From the NCBI GenBank assembly GCA_023055505.1, contig JALIRH010000007.1, forward strand, positions 11,969,773 through 12,033,772: 64,000 nucleotides of DNA. Reading direction: 5' to 3'. Made by a program: the position numbers and the translations under genes. Positions 38,440 through 49,700 of this stretch are shown in pieces; within the stretch, counting starts at the first letter, position 1; every line of letters starts with the position of its first letter. Source of the DNA: Callipepla californica brunnescens. Lineage: Eukaryota; Chordata; Aves; Galliformes; Odontophoridae. The notes under the pieces are model-generated. The model was not told the origin of the DNA. It saw only the letters and a list, made by a program, of their open reading frames with translations, and ran no database searches.

Positions 38440-41400
38440 AGTGTCTTTTGAACAATTGCATCATGTTGTTCCTTTATCTAAAAACTCTTGCAAAAAAAGA
38501 CATTGGAGTGGACTGGTTTCAACCCTGAGCATTAACACTGCATATCAAGTACTGTAGTAAAGAAGCTGGTTAAGTTTGTAGCACTAGCACAAGTCACTGA
38601 TATTAATCCTCTAGGTGATCAGGTTTTTACAAAAAAAATACATAGTTTTCAATAAATAATGCTTAATTTTACAACTTTGATACAGCAATGTCATACACTG
38701 TTTTGACACATACTAAACTCTGCATGCTATATAGTCTACTAGAAGACAAAACTTTGCCATGCATTTTCTTTTCTAGTGCTAGAAAACACTTTGTCCTCCA
38801 GTGCATCGCCTCAAGCAGCCTTCCCATCTTCCTTCTTTCACAGCAATAGGCTGTGCACTGGCATGCAAAAACCTCAAGAAAAGGTTTCCCCCCCACCATC
38901 ACTCAGACTTCTAAACAAAAGTACTTTTCAGCTTTCCCCCCAAGACCTGGAGTGGCTATGAAAACTAATTTCACGTGGCCTTGAAAAGTCTTTGAAATTA
39001 CATATTTTAAAAGTGTCATGCTTGAAAAACTGCTCTAAAACATTCAATTTCCCCCACCTGTGGCCATCATGCAACATCATTGAAATGTTGTAACCATCAA
39101 AAGTCCCACACTGGAAAACAGGCCTCCATTTTAAAACAGCCCACCAAAAAATAAAAAGAAGAAAAAAAGTATCACAGCATTTATGTAAAGACTCCAAAAC
39201 GCCAACATATGTACAAGAGCAAAACCAGATACAAATTGTAAATGAACTAACAATGGCATATAACTCTTCTCCCTGGTTTAGCCAGGAGTTGAGGCAAGTT
39301 GGTTTTGGAGATAAGCAGGACAATGGAAACAAAAACAAATTGTGACAATGGGAGTTCCTGGATTAATCGTTAATAGTTGATCAAATTTCTTCAAGTGGCA
39401 AATCGGGATCTCGATTTTCTTGGAAGTGGGAGTTACCAAAATCCAAACCCCCTAATTAATAACACATCGTGCTAAGTCAAACCTGCTTCTGAGTATTTGC
39501 AAGTCTTAGAAGTTGGGCTTTTTCATCCTATAAGATTGTACTTCATAGAAAATCCAGATGTTGTAACTAACCACAAAAGAAGAAAATTGATTAATTAATA
39601 AGGATTGAAACCTCCATTCTCACACTTCCAGGTTGTTGTTCATCATTGAAAACCATTCACCCCTTCTTATCCATATTGCTTTAGGGGTTTCCTCATATCT
39701 ACAGAAGTCATTCCTTTGAAATTGCTGTCAATCACAATTTTCTAAGAGTTTTTAAAATATTCCTATCTTTGCACTGGCATAAGAATTGGGTTTTCTAAGA
39801 GAATCCCAACCCAAAGAAGGTATTACTTTTATACATGAAATATTACGAACTTTTGTTTCCCTTTTTGTAAGTCATTCTACACTTTCTGCACATTTGTGCT
39901 TTATATTGAATATAAAAATAGGTCTTTAAAACTCTATTTACTTTAAACTCACTAAAAAACTACTTGCTTGTGAAATTCTCTTACAAATTCACTGCATCCA
40001 TGTAGAGAAGATAAAACTAATTAGGCAGTTAATTGGTATAGGTAGTGTGCAAAAAAATTAAGAAAAAACAAAAACAATCACAGCCTTCAATGTGGGTGAG
40101 GGAAAAGGAACTGAACCAAAGGAATACAACCGTACAGGAGGGGGAAATGTAAGGCAACTCATTGAATTAAGTCTTCGTTGGTTTTATGGTTTTTTTTTTA
40201 ATTATTTTTTTAATATATTACTATTATTTTCTGGCCATGCATACGAATGAAGGCTATGAGGACTAAGACACCTATCCTGCCAGCAGCCCTTGAGGCAAAA
40301 ACTCCCATTAAGCTCAATGAGAATTTTTAATTTTTATTTTTAAAAAAGAAACAAAACAACCAGTGCAGGTTTAAGGCCTTACTAGACAGCAACTGTGGAG
40401 ATGTATAAAGTAACTTAATGAGCTGTGTTGAATATCAAAACACCTAAAGCATATAAGGCCCTGACTTTGACCCCACATCGGTTGTACCTCACTGTAACAC
40501 CAGAGTTGCACTTTCCTAAAACAGGCGTGAGCAAAGGATCAGACTGCACGCATGCAAATCACATTCAATAGACTTGGAGAAGTTTAATCCAAATGACAGT
40601 GAATGCCTAGAGAGCACGTAGCACCCAAAGGATGCTTGGGATGAGTTTTCCTACCATATTTGTAAAAGACTGCACCTAAAGGATTTAAGGTATTTCTTAG
40701 GTGTACTTCTTGTAAACAAGAGAGGGAGTAAAACAGCCAAAGGGGGAAAATGGTAACATAAATGTTCATTATGAAAGTAAAAAAGAATCACCATATTTGA
40801 TTAAGTTTTACACTGAGTTGACATCCTCACTGTTACAAAGCAAACTGTCTTTCCACGCTAAAAAACCAAACCACACCTCATTTCTCCCCCTCTTAACCAC
40901 TAGGTCTTATTACACATAGAATAGCACTGTATAGAGAGAAATGCAAAAAAGAAAAAATGTGGAAAAAAATGCCATGGGAGATATTAAGCCCACAACAGGA
41001 CTGCTCTAGCAGGTCAACAAAGATTCCTATGTACACTAAAAATGGAATAAGAGCTGGAGATAGGAATATTATTAGAAATGACAAAAGCAAAAACATGAGA
41101 GTAATAGCAGATGCTATTTTTCCTGATTAGAAGATTGTATCTTACTCTCATTGAAATCAGCAGGAGCTTAGGCATCCAACAGCATCACAATTCAGCCCTA
41201 ACAGCGTGGTGGCTTAAAAACACCACCACCAAATTGTTCTTGAGCAATAGGCAACAATAAACTCTGCAATAAATGAAAGTCAAACTGTCTGGACAAAAAG
41301 TATCTCCCTGCATTATACACCTTCACTCAAAATATTCCTCTGATATAGTATTGTACCATTCCCAACCAGAAGAAAGAAAAGATACACTTCTGAGTGGATG

Positions 41401-42663
41401 TTACACTTTTTGACTAAAGTAGACCCGTTGCTCTCTTAAAATATGCCTGACTGCTCTATACTTGGACCCTTTACATCAGTTATCCTCGATTAATATCTTA
41501 AATGGTAGTTTTAAAAAACATCTTCCAAAAATATATGCAAGTCAAAACTCCTGCAGGCTGACACAGACCTTATTACAATGCAAACCAAATCCAGCCCATA
41601 TTTGACCATAATCATTCATAACTCATTGAACATCTGTAAAGCACAAATGCTTAATGACACTGCCTATTATTACTTTAACAAACAAGGATGCATATCAGAA
41701 GAAAGGGGCCAGAAGAGAAAGTCCCCACTTTCTCATGATAGCTTGAAGAATTACTAAGAGAATTTTGGCTCAGTATTAAGACTTAGAACCTGATCAACTT
41801 ACTCCATCGCCCTAGCCTGAGAAGGGGTCTTCAATAGCAGGGTAGTGAATGGCTAGGTTACACCACTTCAGCGCATCTATTTTCTTTCACTCTTTTGCCT
41901 TAGAAGAGATAAATGTCATTTGTTTTCAATCTGATTTCTAAGTTAATCACATGGAGAACACACTAATCAGTTGAGACCAAAAACTGAAAATTCAAGAAAC
42001 TCTGTTTTATTGAGGACTATCCATTGCCAAGGATACCTTGAATATTGTAATTTTGTTTGTTTTAAAACACAGTTTCTCATAAAGAATTATCACAATGCAA
42101 GACATAAATTTGAGTTCCCAGATATGCTATATCTTTTTTTTTCTTTCTTTCTGATAGCAAAGATTTAGGCCAAACAACTTTTATTTAGAATCATGAGTGT
42201 TTTATTATTATTATTAGAAAGAGATCAGATTATATTAATCATTTTACTACCAGTTCATTTAACTAACCTAAAGTAAGATATCTCACCACTTAAATGCCTA
42301 AGAGTTGTCCTTGATTAAACATAACATGCATGCAGGTTTTAATGTTATGTTTTATTATGCCTTACAAATGTGTATGCAGGATTTTCATTTCAGCAAGTCT
42401 GAAAGCCTGTAGCAGTGGTTGCCACCAAAATACCAGCACAGTGAATTGTCCCTGTAAACAGCTGGATCAGTAATAAGTGGAGAAAAAAATAAAAATAAAA
42501 AAAATAAAAATAGCAATGCCTATCAGATAAAAAGTAAACTACTCGAGAAACAAACTTCCACCTCGTGAATCTGTCTGTTGCCATCAGAGTGGGCAATTGA
42601 AATCCGATGGCTCCTAAGGAAAAAAATATATATATTTAAAAAAAATAAAAATAAAAATCCAGA

Positions 42664-43030
42664 AGCGCACACTGCCGAAGTCTGATCGCCTACAGCAGAA
42701 GCTCGTACCCCCTTTCCTTCCCACGCCCCTCCGGAGGAGCTCCGCGGGCTGAGTGCTGCCCGAAGGCAGAGATGCGAGCGCGGAGCATCCCCCGGCGCGG
42801 CTCAGCAAAACGGAGATAAGGGGCAAAAATAACACAGAAAGGAGGAGCTGCCCTGGGGTGGGGAGCGGGCCCCGCCGTGTCCCCGGCAATGGGATGCGGG
42901 GAGGGCCGGGGGGGCCGGGTCGTTCCCTGGACGGCGGCGGGGAGCCGGCACGGAGCAGGGCGAACCCACAGCCGCTCCGCACCCGGCACACCCCGGCCCT
43001 GCCCGAGGGGAGCGCGGGGAGAAAAGGGTG
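42664..43030. promoter_or_regulatory. Small CpG island inside the SOX11 3' flank
   Basis: About 370 bases of strongly G+C-rich, CpG-dense DNA sit abruptly between A/T-rich, homopolymer-laden blocks 1.6-2.0 kb beyond the SOX11 stop. No conserved coding sequence is recognisable in any frame; the open frames here are long only because of base composition. It may be a promoter for an antisense or downstream non-coding transcript, or a methylation-free regulatory island of the SOX11 locus. Confidence 0.5.
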
Positions 43031-43201
43031 GGGGAAAAAAATGCTGAAGGCACCAAGTCCTTCTTTTCCTTTCCCCTAGCTAGAGTCATGCACAACAGCC
43101 TGCAGCTACCGCTCCTCCGAGGAGAGGGGTGACACCACGGCATCTCCAGCGTTATTCTACAGACACTAATAGCGATACGAGTTTCTATCAGTTCCAGCTG
43201 A

Positions 43202-43207
43202 TTTATT
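43202..43207 (-). terminator. Candidate proximal poly(A) signal of SOX11
   Basis: An AATAAA hexamer on the minus strand lies about 1.45 kb past the stop codon. It comes just after a long U tract and just before the CpG-rich island at 42.66-43.03 kb. The downstream element is weaker than at the distal site. It could be a short-isoform site or chance in A/T-rich DNA. Confidence 0.25.
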
Positions 43208-43234
43208 AAAATTGTCAAGATACAGACTTTCAGC

Positions 43235-43238
<4 letters not shown>

Positions 43239-43270
<32 letters not shown>
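43239..43270. repeat. Poly(A)/poly(T) run of 32
   Basis: This is an uninterrupted run of 32 A on the plus strand, which would be a U32 tract in the SOX11 transcript. Similar long T-rich and A-rich runs lie at about 43640-43675, 44180-44197 and 44462-44510. Confidence 0.85.
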
Positions 43271-43271
<1 letters not shown>

Positions 43272-44586
43272 AGGCTATGATGTTGACAGTGCACAAGTCT
43301 GCTTTTGTCATCATTTGCTACAAAATATGCAGATGGTCTGTACTTTAGATTATATTGCACAACATGAGAAACTTTTTTTTTTTTAACTATGTGCCTTTTT
43401 TTCTTTTTTTTCTTTTTTGCTAAAATCGAGAATCCAGTTTCATACCTTCCATCTGGGGCCCCATCCACATATCACAGCGTATGAGATACATAAAGTCCTA
43501 CTATAGTACAGTACATATACAATCTTTTAAACTAAGATAACAGCTCTGAGGTCTATATCACCATTTTCAATAAATCTTTACCTACAAATATTGAACAAAT
43601 CTGAACTATAGCTGTACAAAAAAAAGTGTTTGTTTCTTTTCTTTTTTTTTTCCTTTTTTTTTTTTTTTTTTTTTTAAACCACAAGGCCTTTAGATGCAAG
43701 GATTATTTTTTTAAAATTTTAATCCTTTTAAAACCAGGACGTAACGTACCAACAAACTTGCATGCTAAAAACAGAGGAAAAAAAAAGAAAATAAAAGGGA
43801 AGAAGTGCCTGAAAAGTCTTACTGAAAAAACACAGCAAGAATGTTCCCTTTTCACTGTACAAAAATACGCCTGAAAATATATTAATTTTTAAAAAAGACT
43901 GAGGTCTGTTATGTATCAAAAATGTTTCAATACCTTTTTGTACTGAGGTCTAGGCTGTCTGGTATTCAATCAAGGAGGTATAAGGGAACAAGTTACAAAA
44001 AAAAAAGTTGGCAAGTAGAAATCACATTTGTAAAACCATAAACAATTTGATCTGAAAAGTAAACTCTGATCTTAAGTCAGTTCAGTTATTTGTAAGCGTT
44101 TGTACAGTCTGCATTTTTTCAAGCTCCCTGCAGCTTTGTTAAGAATCGGATGCATAGAAGACATCAGTTTTCTCCCTCCAAAAAAAAAAAAAAAAAAGTT
44201 GCAATGGTCCCTTTCGGAAAAAATAAAAAAATTAAAATAAATCAGAACAGTTCTTTAAGATCTCTCACGGGAAAAAAAAAAAAAAAAATCCACAAACCCC
44301 CTTGAGTAACAGTTGTGCTGCCAAAAGACTTCTTCGCAGACCATCTTCCAGCCTTCCATCAGAGACCGCCAAGCTTCGAACAGCGCCTTCTGTAGCATTT
44401 TTCCCCCAGTCCCATTTGCCTTTGCTGCTGTTGTTGTTGTGATCACCAAATGTAACAAAAAAAATAATAAAAAAAAAACACATTAAAAAAAATTAAAAAG
44501 AAAAAAAAAATCACAACTCCCGGGCTCGGAACTAACATCAGGATTTTTTTTTTTTTTTAAAAGAAGACTTTTTTTTTTTTTTTAAG

Positions 44587-44619
44587 CATCATCATCATCA
44601 TCATCATCACCACCATCAC
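44587..44619. repeat. CAT trinucleotide repeat just past the SOX11 stop
   Basis: Seven perfect CAT units are followed by four CAC/CAT units. On the transcribed strand this is an ATG/GTG repeat about 40 bases into the 3' UTR, followed immediately by an A-rich run. Confidence 0.85.
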
Positions 44620-44657
44620 CGCCGGCGTCCGCCGCTCCCGTCGCCGCCTCCGCCCGC

Positions 44658-45848
44658 TCAGTACGTGAACACCAGGTCGGAGAAGTTGGCCTCCAGCCAG
44701 TCGCCCGCGATCATCTCGCTCAGCTCCGGGGTGCAGTAGTCGGGGAACTCGAAGTGGGAGCCGAGGCTGCCCTCGCTGAACGAGTCCAGGTCCTTGTCCA
44801 CCAGCGAGAGGGAGAGGTTGCCGGCGGCGGCCCCCGCCCCCAGCTCGGCGGCGGCGTGGCCGTGCTGCGAGAAGTTGAGGCTGAGGTCGAAGAGGAGGTC
44901 GTCCGCCTCCTCGCTGCCGGCCGAAGAGGTGGAGATGGAGCGGGACGAGGCGGGCGAGAGGCCGGCGGGAGGCTGCGGCGGCGGCGGGCCCTGCTTGGTG
45001 ATGTTCTTGAAGCTGTAGTAGAGTCTGCCGCCGCCGGCCGCGCCCCGCACCTCCTCGTAGAGGCTCGCCCCCTCGGTGGACTCCGCCGACGAGCTCAAGG
45101 TGGGGCTGGCCGGCACTTTGGCCACGTTGTACCGCCGCAGCTGCTGCGGGCCGGGCTCCTCGTCCTCCTCCTCGTCGTCCGCCTCCTGCTTGATCCGCAG
45201 CTGCAGCTCGTCCTCGTCCTCCTCGTCCTCCTCCTCCTCGTCCACGAAAACGCACTTGACCGCCTTGCTGCTGACTTTCAGCGCGCCGAAGACGTACTCG
45301 TCCCCCGCGTAGTCCCCGTGCGGGGCGGCTTTGGAGCCGGGCTTGGGGGGCGAGGCGGCGGCGGCCTTCAGCTTGCTGCACTTCTTGCCCGAGCTCTTGC
45401 TGCTCTTGCTGCCGCCGCCGGGAGCGTTCTTCTCGGGGCTCTGGCCGGCGTTGGGTTTGGCCGAGGGGTCCATTTTGGGCTTTTTCCTGGGCCGGTACTT
45501 GTAGTCGGGGTAATCGGCCATGTGCTTGAGCCGCAGCCTCTCCGCCTCCCGGATGAAGGGGATCTTCTCGCTGTCCTTCAGCATTTTCCACCGCTTGCCC
45601 AGGCGCTTGGAGATCTCCGCGTTGTGCATGTCCGGCGACTGCTCCATGATTTTTCTCCTCTCGATCTTAGACCACACCATGAAAGCGTTCATCGGTCGCT
45701 TGATGTGCCCCGACGCCGTTTTGCACCAGTCCGGATCGCTCTCGTCCAGAGCCACCGGGCTGCAAGCCATGAACTCTCCCTCCTCGGTGTCCATCGCTTC
45801 CCGGGGCAGGTTGCTCTCGCTCTCCGCGCTCTCCGCTTGCTGCACCAT
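44658..45848 (-). CDS. SOX11: SOX11, SoxC-group HMG-box transcription factor (single exon, complete)
   Basis: This 396-residue nuclear transcription factor binds the minor groove of WWCAAWG-type sites and bends DNA; SoxC proteins drive neuronal differentiation and progenitor survival. The HMG box spans about residues 48-116, beginning [15 protein letters not shown] and followed by the basic stretch YRPRKKPKM. Glycine-, serine- and lysine-rich linkers follow, then acidic tracts at about 203-214 and 224-231, and a proline/serine region. The C-terminal transactivation domain covers about 364-396 and ends [14 protein letters not shown]. The N-terminus MVQQAES and this C-terminus point to SOX11 rather than SOX4 or SOX12. 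The chosen start is the first in-frame ATG; it has G at -3 and G at +4, and no ATG in any frame lies between it and 46147 on this strand. The upstream open frame reaches only a GTG. The protein is shorter than human SOX11 (441 residues), mainly because the low-complexity linkers are shorter. The reading frame is intact. Confidence 0.98.
   Translation of the reverse strand: MVQQAESAESESNLPREAMDTEEGEFMACSPVALDESDPDWCKTASGHIKRPMNAFMVWSKIERRKIMEQSPDMHNAEISKRLGKRWKMLKDSEKIPFIREAERLRLKHMADYPDYKYRPRKKPKMDPSAKPNAGQSPEKNAPGGGSKSSKSSGKKCSKLKAAAASPPKPGSKAAPHGDYAGDEYVFGALKVSSKAVKCVFVDEEEEDEEDEDELQLRIKQEADDEEEDEEPGPQQLRRYNVAKVPASPTLSSSAESTEGASLYEEVRGAAGGGRLYYSFKNITKQGPPPPQPPAGLSPASSRSISTSSAGSEEADDLLFDLSLNFSQHGHAAAELGAGAAAGNLSLSLVDKDLDSFSEGSLGSHFEFPDYCTPELSEMIAGDWLEANFSDLVFTY
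45501..45707 (-). other. SOX11: HMG-box DNA-binding domain of SOX11
   Basis: This segment encodes residues 48-116. It carries the RPMNAFMVW core, the [14 protein letters not shown] helix-2 region and the [13 protein letters not shown] end that are typical of Sox HMG boxes. No substitution disrupts the recognised core. The basic flank after it (RPRKKPK) is the usual nuclear-localisation signal of the family. Confidence 0.95.
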
Positions 45849-46121
45849 CGCTGGGCTCCTCCGCGGCGCTCCGCTCCGCGCCGACCGCCGCCCCCTCCCA
45901 CCGCCGCACCTTGCCCTGCGAGCCGGGCGCCGCGCTGGACCGTACTGCCGTGCGGACGGGACCGCTGCCCGCAGCGCAGCGCAGCGCAGCACGGCTCGGC
46001 ACGGCCGGGCTGGGGCTGGGCGCGGCTGGGCTGTGCTGGGCGCCGCGCTCTGCCCCGGCCTCGCCGCCGGCCCGCCTAGCCCCGCCGCGCGCGCGCTGCC
46101 CCTTCTGCAAAACTCGCGGCT
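45849..46121 (-). other. SOX11: Probable SOX11 5' UTR
   Basis: About 270 bases of very G+C-rich leader lie between the start codon and the inferred transcription start. No ATG occurs on the minus strand in this stretch, so translation initiation at the annotated codon should be unobstructed by upstream ORFs. It contains a short GCAGC pentamer repeat at 45971-45990. The 5' boundary is inferred from a TATA-like box, not observed. Confidence 0.55.
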
Positions 46122-46226
46122 CCGCACCCGAACGCGTTATCACTGTTTCATATGGGTGACATCACTCCCGCCGGCGCCCAATGGCTTCGCGCGGCCCCGC
46201 CCGTCGCCCGGCCCACCGCCTTTATC
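46121..46226 (-). promoter_or_regulatory. SOX11 core promoter: GC box, CCAAT box, CRE-like site, TATA-like box
   Basis: Reading toward the gene on the minus strand there is a GGGCGGGG GC box (46195-46202), an ATTGG inverted CCAAT box (46178-46182), a TGATGTCA site one base away from the palindromic CRE TGACGTCA (46157-46164), and an ATATGAAA TATA-like element (46146-46153). A start about 25-30 bases downstream would fall near 46121, giving a leader of about 270 bases. The elements and their order are visible; factor binding is inference. A second TATA-like GATAAAGG lies upstream at 46219-46226 and is less well placed. Confidence 0.5.
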
Positions 46227-46740
46227 AGCTCCCCATCCCCCTCGCTTCTCTCCCTGACACACCCCCCTGTGCGGGGGGCGGTGGGGGAAGGGGCTCGGCT
46301 CCCGGTTCCTTCGCCCTCCCCCCGGCCCCTTTCTGCTCCCCTACCCCCACGGGGGCCGCGCCCGCAGCCCTCGGCTCTCAGCCGCGGGTTGCCGTCCGTG
46401 GGGAGGGGGATAGCGGCGGCGGCTCCCCTTGCCCCGGCTCCCCTTAGGATGCTGCGGAGCCCCGCGCGGTGGCGGCGGCAGGGGGAGCTGTAGCTCCGCG
46501 GCCGTTACGCGGCTCCGCTGCCGCCCTCCATCCCTTTCTCCATCCCTCCCTCCCGCCCGGCCGGGGTCCGCCGCCCGCCCCCACCCGCGGCCCCCGGGGA
46601 TCGGATCCGCCCCCGTCCCCCTGTGCGGCTCCAGAGCAGAACCTGCGAGATCCGTAACGGGCGGTGGTGTGCTCGTCTGTGTGGCTTTGCGAAACGCGTG
46701 GTGGTAACGAGTTCGCATCCTGCGCCGCAGGTCCCGTTGC

Positions 46741-49700
46741 GTTTTCTTAAGTACAGTCAGCGGCAAGATAGAAGTTTAAGAAGTTGTACGAGTGCTGGAG
46801 GCGGGCACAGGATGCAGCCCCCTTGGTAAATCAGTCTTTAATTAGCACAGCGGTGCGTTTTCCTCAGATCACAATGGAATTGCTGTATTTGGACGATGTG
46901 ACCGCGATATCATCGGGCTGTGGTGTGACTGGTGCGGTTACAGAAAGGACAAAAGAGATCCCTCACCTTTTATCTTTTGTGGATACATCGGGGTTACTGT
47001 GTCTTAAGAGGCAGATGCACGGTGTCATGTCATTTCCCCGTCGAGGGAAGGGGGAGGGCAGCGCTCAAGAAGGCTCCTCCGAAAGATGGGTGTGAAAAAC
47101 ACTGCTCTGTCTCACCAAGAGGACGCCCAGGAGGGATTTCTCCTCTGAGGCTTAGCTGCCACCTCTCCCCTTGTGACTGCATCTGGTGTTACAGTCTAGC
47201 CCTGTAATAATGCTTATCCTCGGGGAGGTAGGAGATAAAATGGAAAATTTGCTTGGCAGGATTCTCGGCCCTGTCGTGAAATGTTATTAGTTAGAGAAGC
47301 CGCGTGAGAAGAGCTTGCAGCACCTTCGGGAGTGCCTGAGTTCATGCTGCAGTTGTGGTCCGTATGGGGAAGGCTGCTGGTAAGGCAGGGCAGGGCATTC
47401 CTGCTGAGTTTGGCACCTTCCACCCGTCCTGGAAAAGACTTGCTTATATCGGGCACGCTGTACGGCCATTGGAGCTTCAGTGTGAGAATACCTTTCCCAA
47501 ATGATGGCGTGAGCAGGAGCCCCAGGAGACACGTAGCTGTCTGCCTCCTTCCATGAAGGACAGTTCTCCAGTTCTCTGCTGCTGAGACGCTGTTACTAAA
47601 ATGATACAAGGGTACCAAGAGTCTTAGATAATTGCTTCCTTGTAGTTCTTTTCCTGTAAATATCAGTATTCAGATTATCGACGAATTTCCTCTGTGAGAA
47701 ATTCAGAGATTTTCACGTGCCCTGTAAATCCTGTTAGAAATAAAAGGAGACTGGTGTAGTTTTGCAAAATGAAACACACCAGAAGATTTTTAACTTGTTG
47801 ATTTCCCAGCCTATAGGGGAGATTTCACTGTCATTTAATTGCGTATAAATTGAGCTGATGAAAGTGGAATATTTCCTTAATTCCCTATGAAAAGAATAAA
47901 AGCAATATGTTCTCACGAATACTGCTATTTTGTCAAACTAGCATTTTCAAAGCGCTGCAAACCATTTTAGAAAAAAATTAAACCAATTCCTATGGAAACT
48001 ATACAGTCAAGATTGATAAGACTTGTGATAGTGTTACCAATGAATGATAAGACTCATTCTGATGGTTAGGACTCCTTCCTCCAGGGTGACACAATCTGAC
48101 ATTTCACGCACTAAGATCAGGAGAGATCATTTTTAATAAAGCTTCAGTGTGGATTGAATCCAGGGCAGTCCCATCTCTTTCACAATGTCAATACAGCAGA
48201 CTTTGTCTAGGTTGTTTTGTGTCCCTATAAGGAAATACATTAATAGCGTGGACTTCGTCTAACTTCCATAAATCCCATTTCTCTCTTTTTTCTAGCATAT
48301 CTCATATTCTGAAGCATACTGGCAGCATTTCAATTTTTCCTCAAAGCAATCTTTTAAATATAAACAGCATTACTGTTTTCTCATGCTCTTTAGTGTTATT
48401 TTCTGATTTTTTGTTTGTTTGTTTGTTTTATTTTGAAGGATAGTAATGGGAAGATAATGAAACCGAAAGCGGACTGATAAGTGACTGCCACACTCCAGAA
48501 AAGAAATTTCTTGACTTCAGAAATTTCATTAAAAGGTGTAAGCAAATAAGTAGATGCTACTGTTAAAATGAAATGATTTCCTGCTCAAAAAAACAGTTCA
48601 GTAAGTGCATACATGTATATTTCCATTGGGGTGGAGCTGTTAACAGCCCACTACTCATTCTTTTGAAATTCAAATGAATAATCATCTTTCCTCTTCTCAG
48701 GTCAATAGAAGGCTGGGCTACACCGGGGGTGAGAGTAAACAGGTAGAAGAGGACTCACTGGGAAGCTTACTGCCTTCCCCTCAGATGGAAGCTGGTTTGA
48801 AAATGTGTGTCCACACTGGACTTGCTAGTGCTCCATTTTGAGGAGCTGTGTTATCCTAAGTGTAGAACAGTGTGAGTATATCGCGTCAATAAAAGCACTG
48901 AGGCCTCTCAGACTAGGAGTTGAGAAGATGCCTCTGAAGGCTGGAAGATAGGCAGAAGAAAATACACTGTGAAGATGTATAGACCTTCTGAATGTGGCCT
49001 TATGTGCTTACACCTGCCCCCACTGATGCCTGAAAAAGAGAAAGGGTTAATGTTTCTATGAGGCAGGTGACAGACTTTGTGTTGTTCATACAAGATTTTG
49101 ACAACCAAATGAGGAAAGTAAATGAAAAAGCCAAGATTTATGCTGTACTGTGTCTGAAGACAAATAGCATTACAGCATTTTTTGTTTGTTTGTTTGTTTC
49201 ATGCCTGTTCTGAAATGTGCAGTGGAATTTTGTCTGGGCAGCCCAAGGTGACTTTGGGGAAAGTGTGAAAAATCCAAAGTCACCTTCTGCAAGGTGAGGG
49301 AAGTGGATGGAATCACAAACTGTAGAATCAGGGTGCAGTAAAACAGAACTACAATGTCAAAGAGTTTTGCCTATATGAGTAAAGTGATGAAGTCTGACCG
49401 GAGGAGTTGCACTTGAGATAGTATCCTCTCCCACCCTTTCAGCTGCTACCCTAATGCTCCTGGAATCGAAAGCCTTTGCTTTGGAAATGAAGGGATGTAG
49501 TTACCTGGAACTGTCAAGTGTAACAGCTGAATGTCAGAATGAGGGGTGAAGTGTACTCGCTTAAGTGAAATGGAGTGATCATCTGAGACTACTAAACCTG
49601 CCCAGTCAAAATCTAAATAAACTCAATTTACTTCAACACCAAAACTAAATACAGATTAAGGTATCCAGACGTATTTAGCCTTGATTTTTGTGTGTGTGTG

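Larger units (their letters stand above)
38410..44657 (-). other. SOX11: Probable SOX11 long 3' UTR
   Basis: Vertebrate SOX11 transcripts carry a 3' UTR of several kilobases (human about 7 kb). Here the minus-strand sequence downstream of the stop is A/T-rich with many A and T homopolymers, contains no recognisable transposon, and ends at a well-formed poly(A) site near 38.43 kb. That gives a 3' UTR of about 6.2 kb. A proximal signal near 43.2 kb would give about 1.5 kb. An internal CpG-rich island at 42664-43030 is unusual. The extent is inferred from family knowledge and signals; no transcript evidence was available. Confidence 0.5.
44620..46740. promoter_or_regulatory. CpG island covering SOX11 and its promoter
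   Basis: The stretch is strongly G+C- and CpG-rich by eye, in sharp contrast with the A+T-rich DNA on both sides. It starts at the SOX11 stop codon, covers the whole coding region and runs about 600 bases past the promoter. This is the usual arrangement for a vertebrate developmental regulator. The lack of TAA and TAG triplets in such DNA also produces long open frames on both strands that are not genes. Confidence 0.85.

Noticed and set aside
42614..43236. Several overlapping open frames of 99-144 codons around the small CpG island
   Set aside because: Proline/arginine-rich translations in multiple frames and on both strands of the same G+C-rich DNA; compositional, not coding.
44557..45591. 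344-codon minus-strand frame overlapping SOX11 in another frame
   Set aside because: A +1/-1 shadow of the real CDS, with Arg/Gly-rich low complexity and an end in poly-Met and poly-Lys from the CAT repeat and A run.
44754..46079. 441-codon open frame on the plus strand opposite SOX11
   Set aside because: It lies entirely in CpG-island DNA antisense to the conserved SOX11 CDS; low stop-codon density from base composition explains it. The translation is Leu/Arg/Gly low complexity with no known domain.
45849..46127. 93-codon in-frame N-terminal extension of SOX11
   Set aside because: The extension begins with GTG, not ATG, has no family similarity, and reaches the inferred transcription start. 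The conserved SOX11 N-terminus MVQQ is the first in-frame ATG.
45520..46257. 245-codon plus-strand frame across the SOX11 promoter
   Set aside because: Antisense shadow of the HMG-box region continuing into CpG-rich promoter DNA; no recognisable domain.
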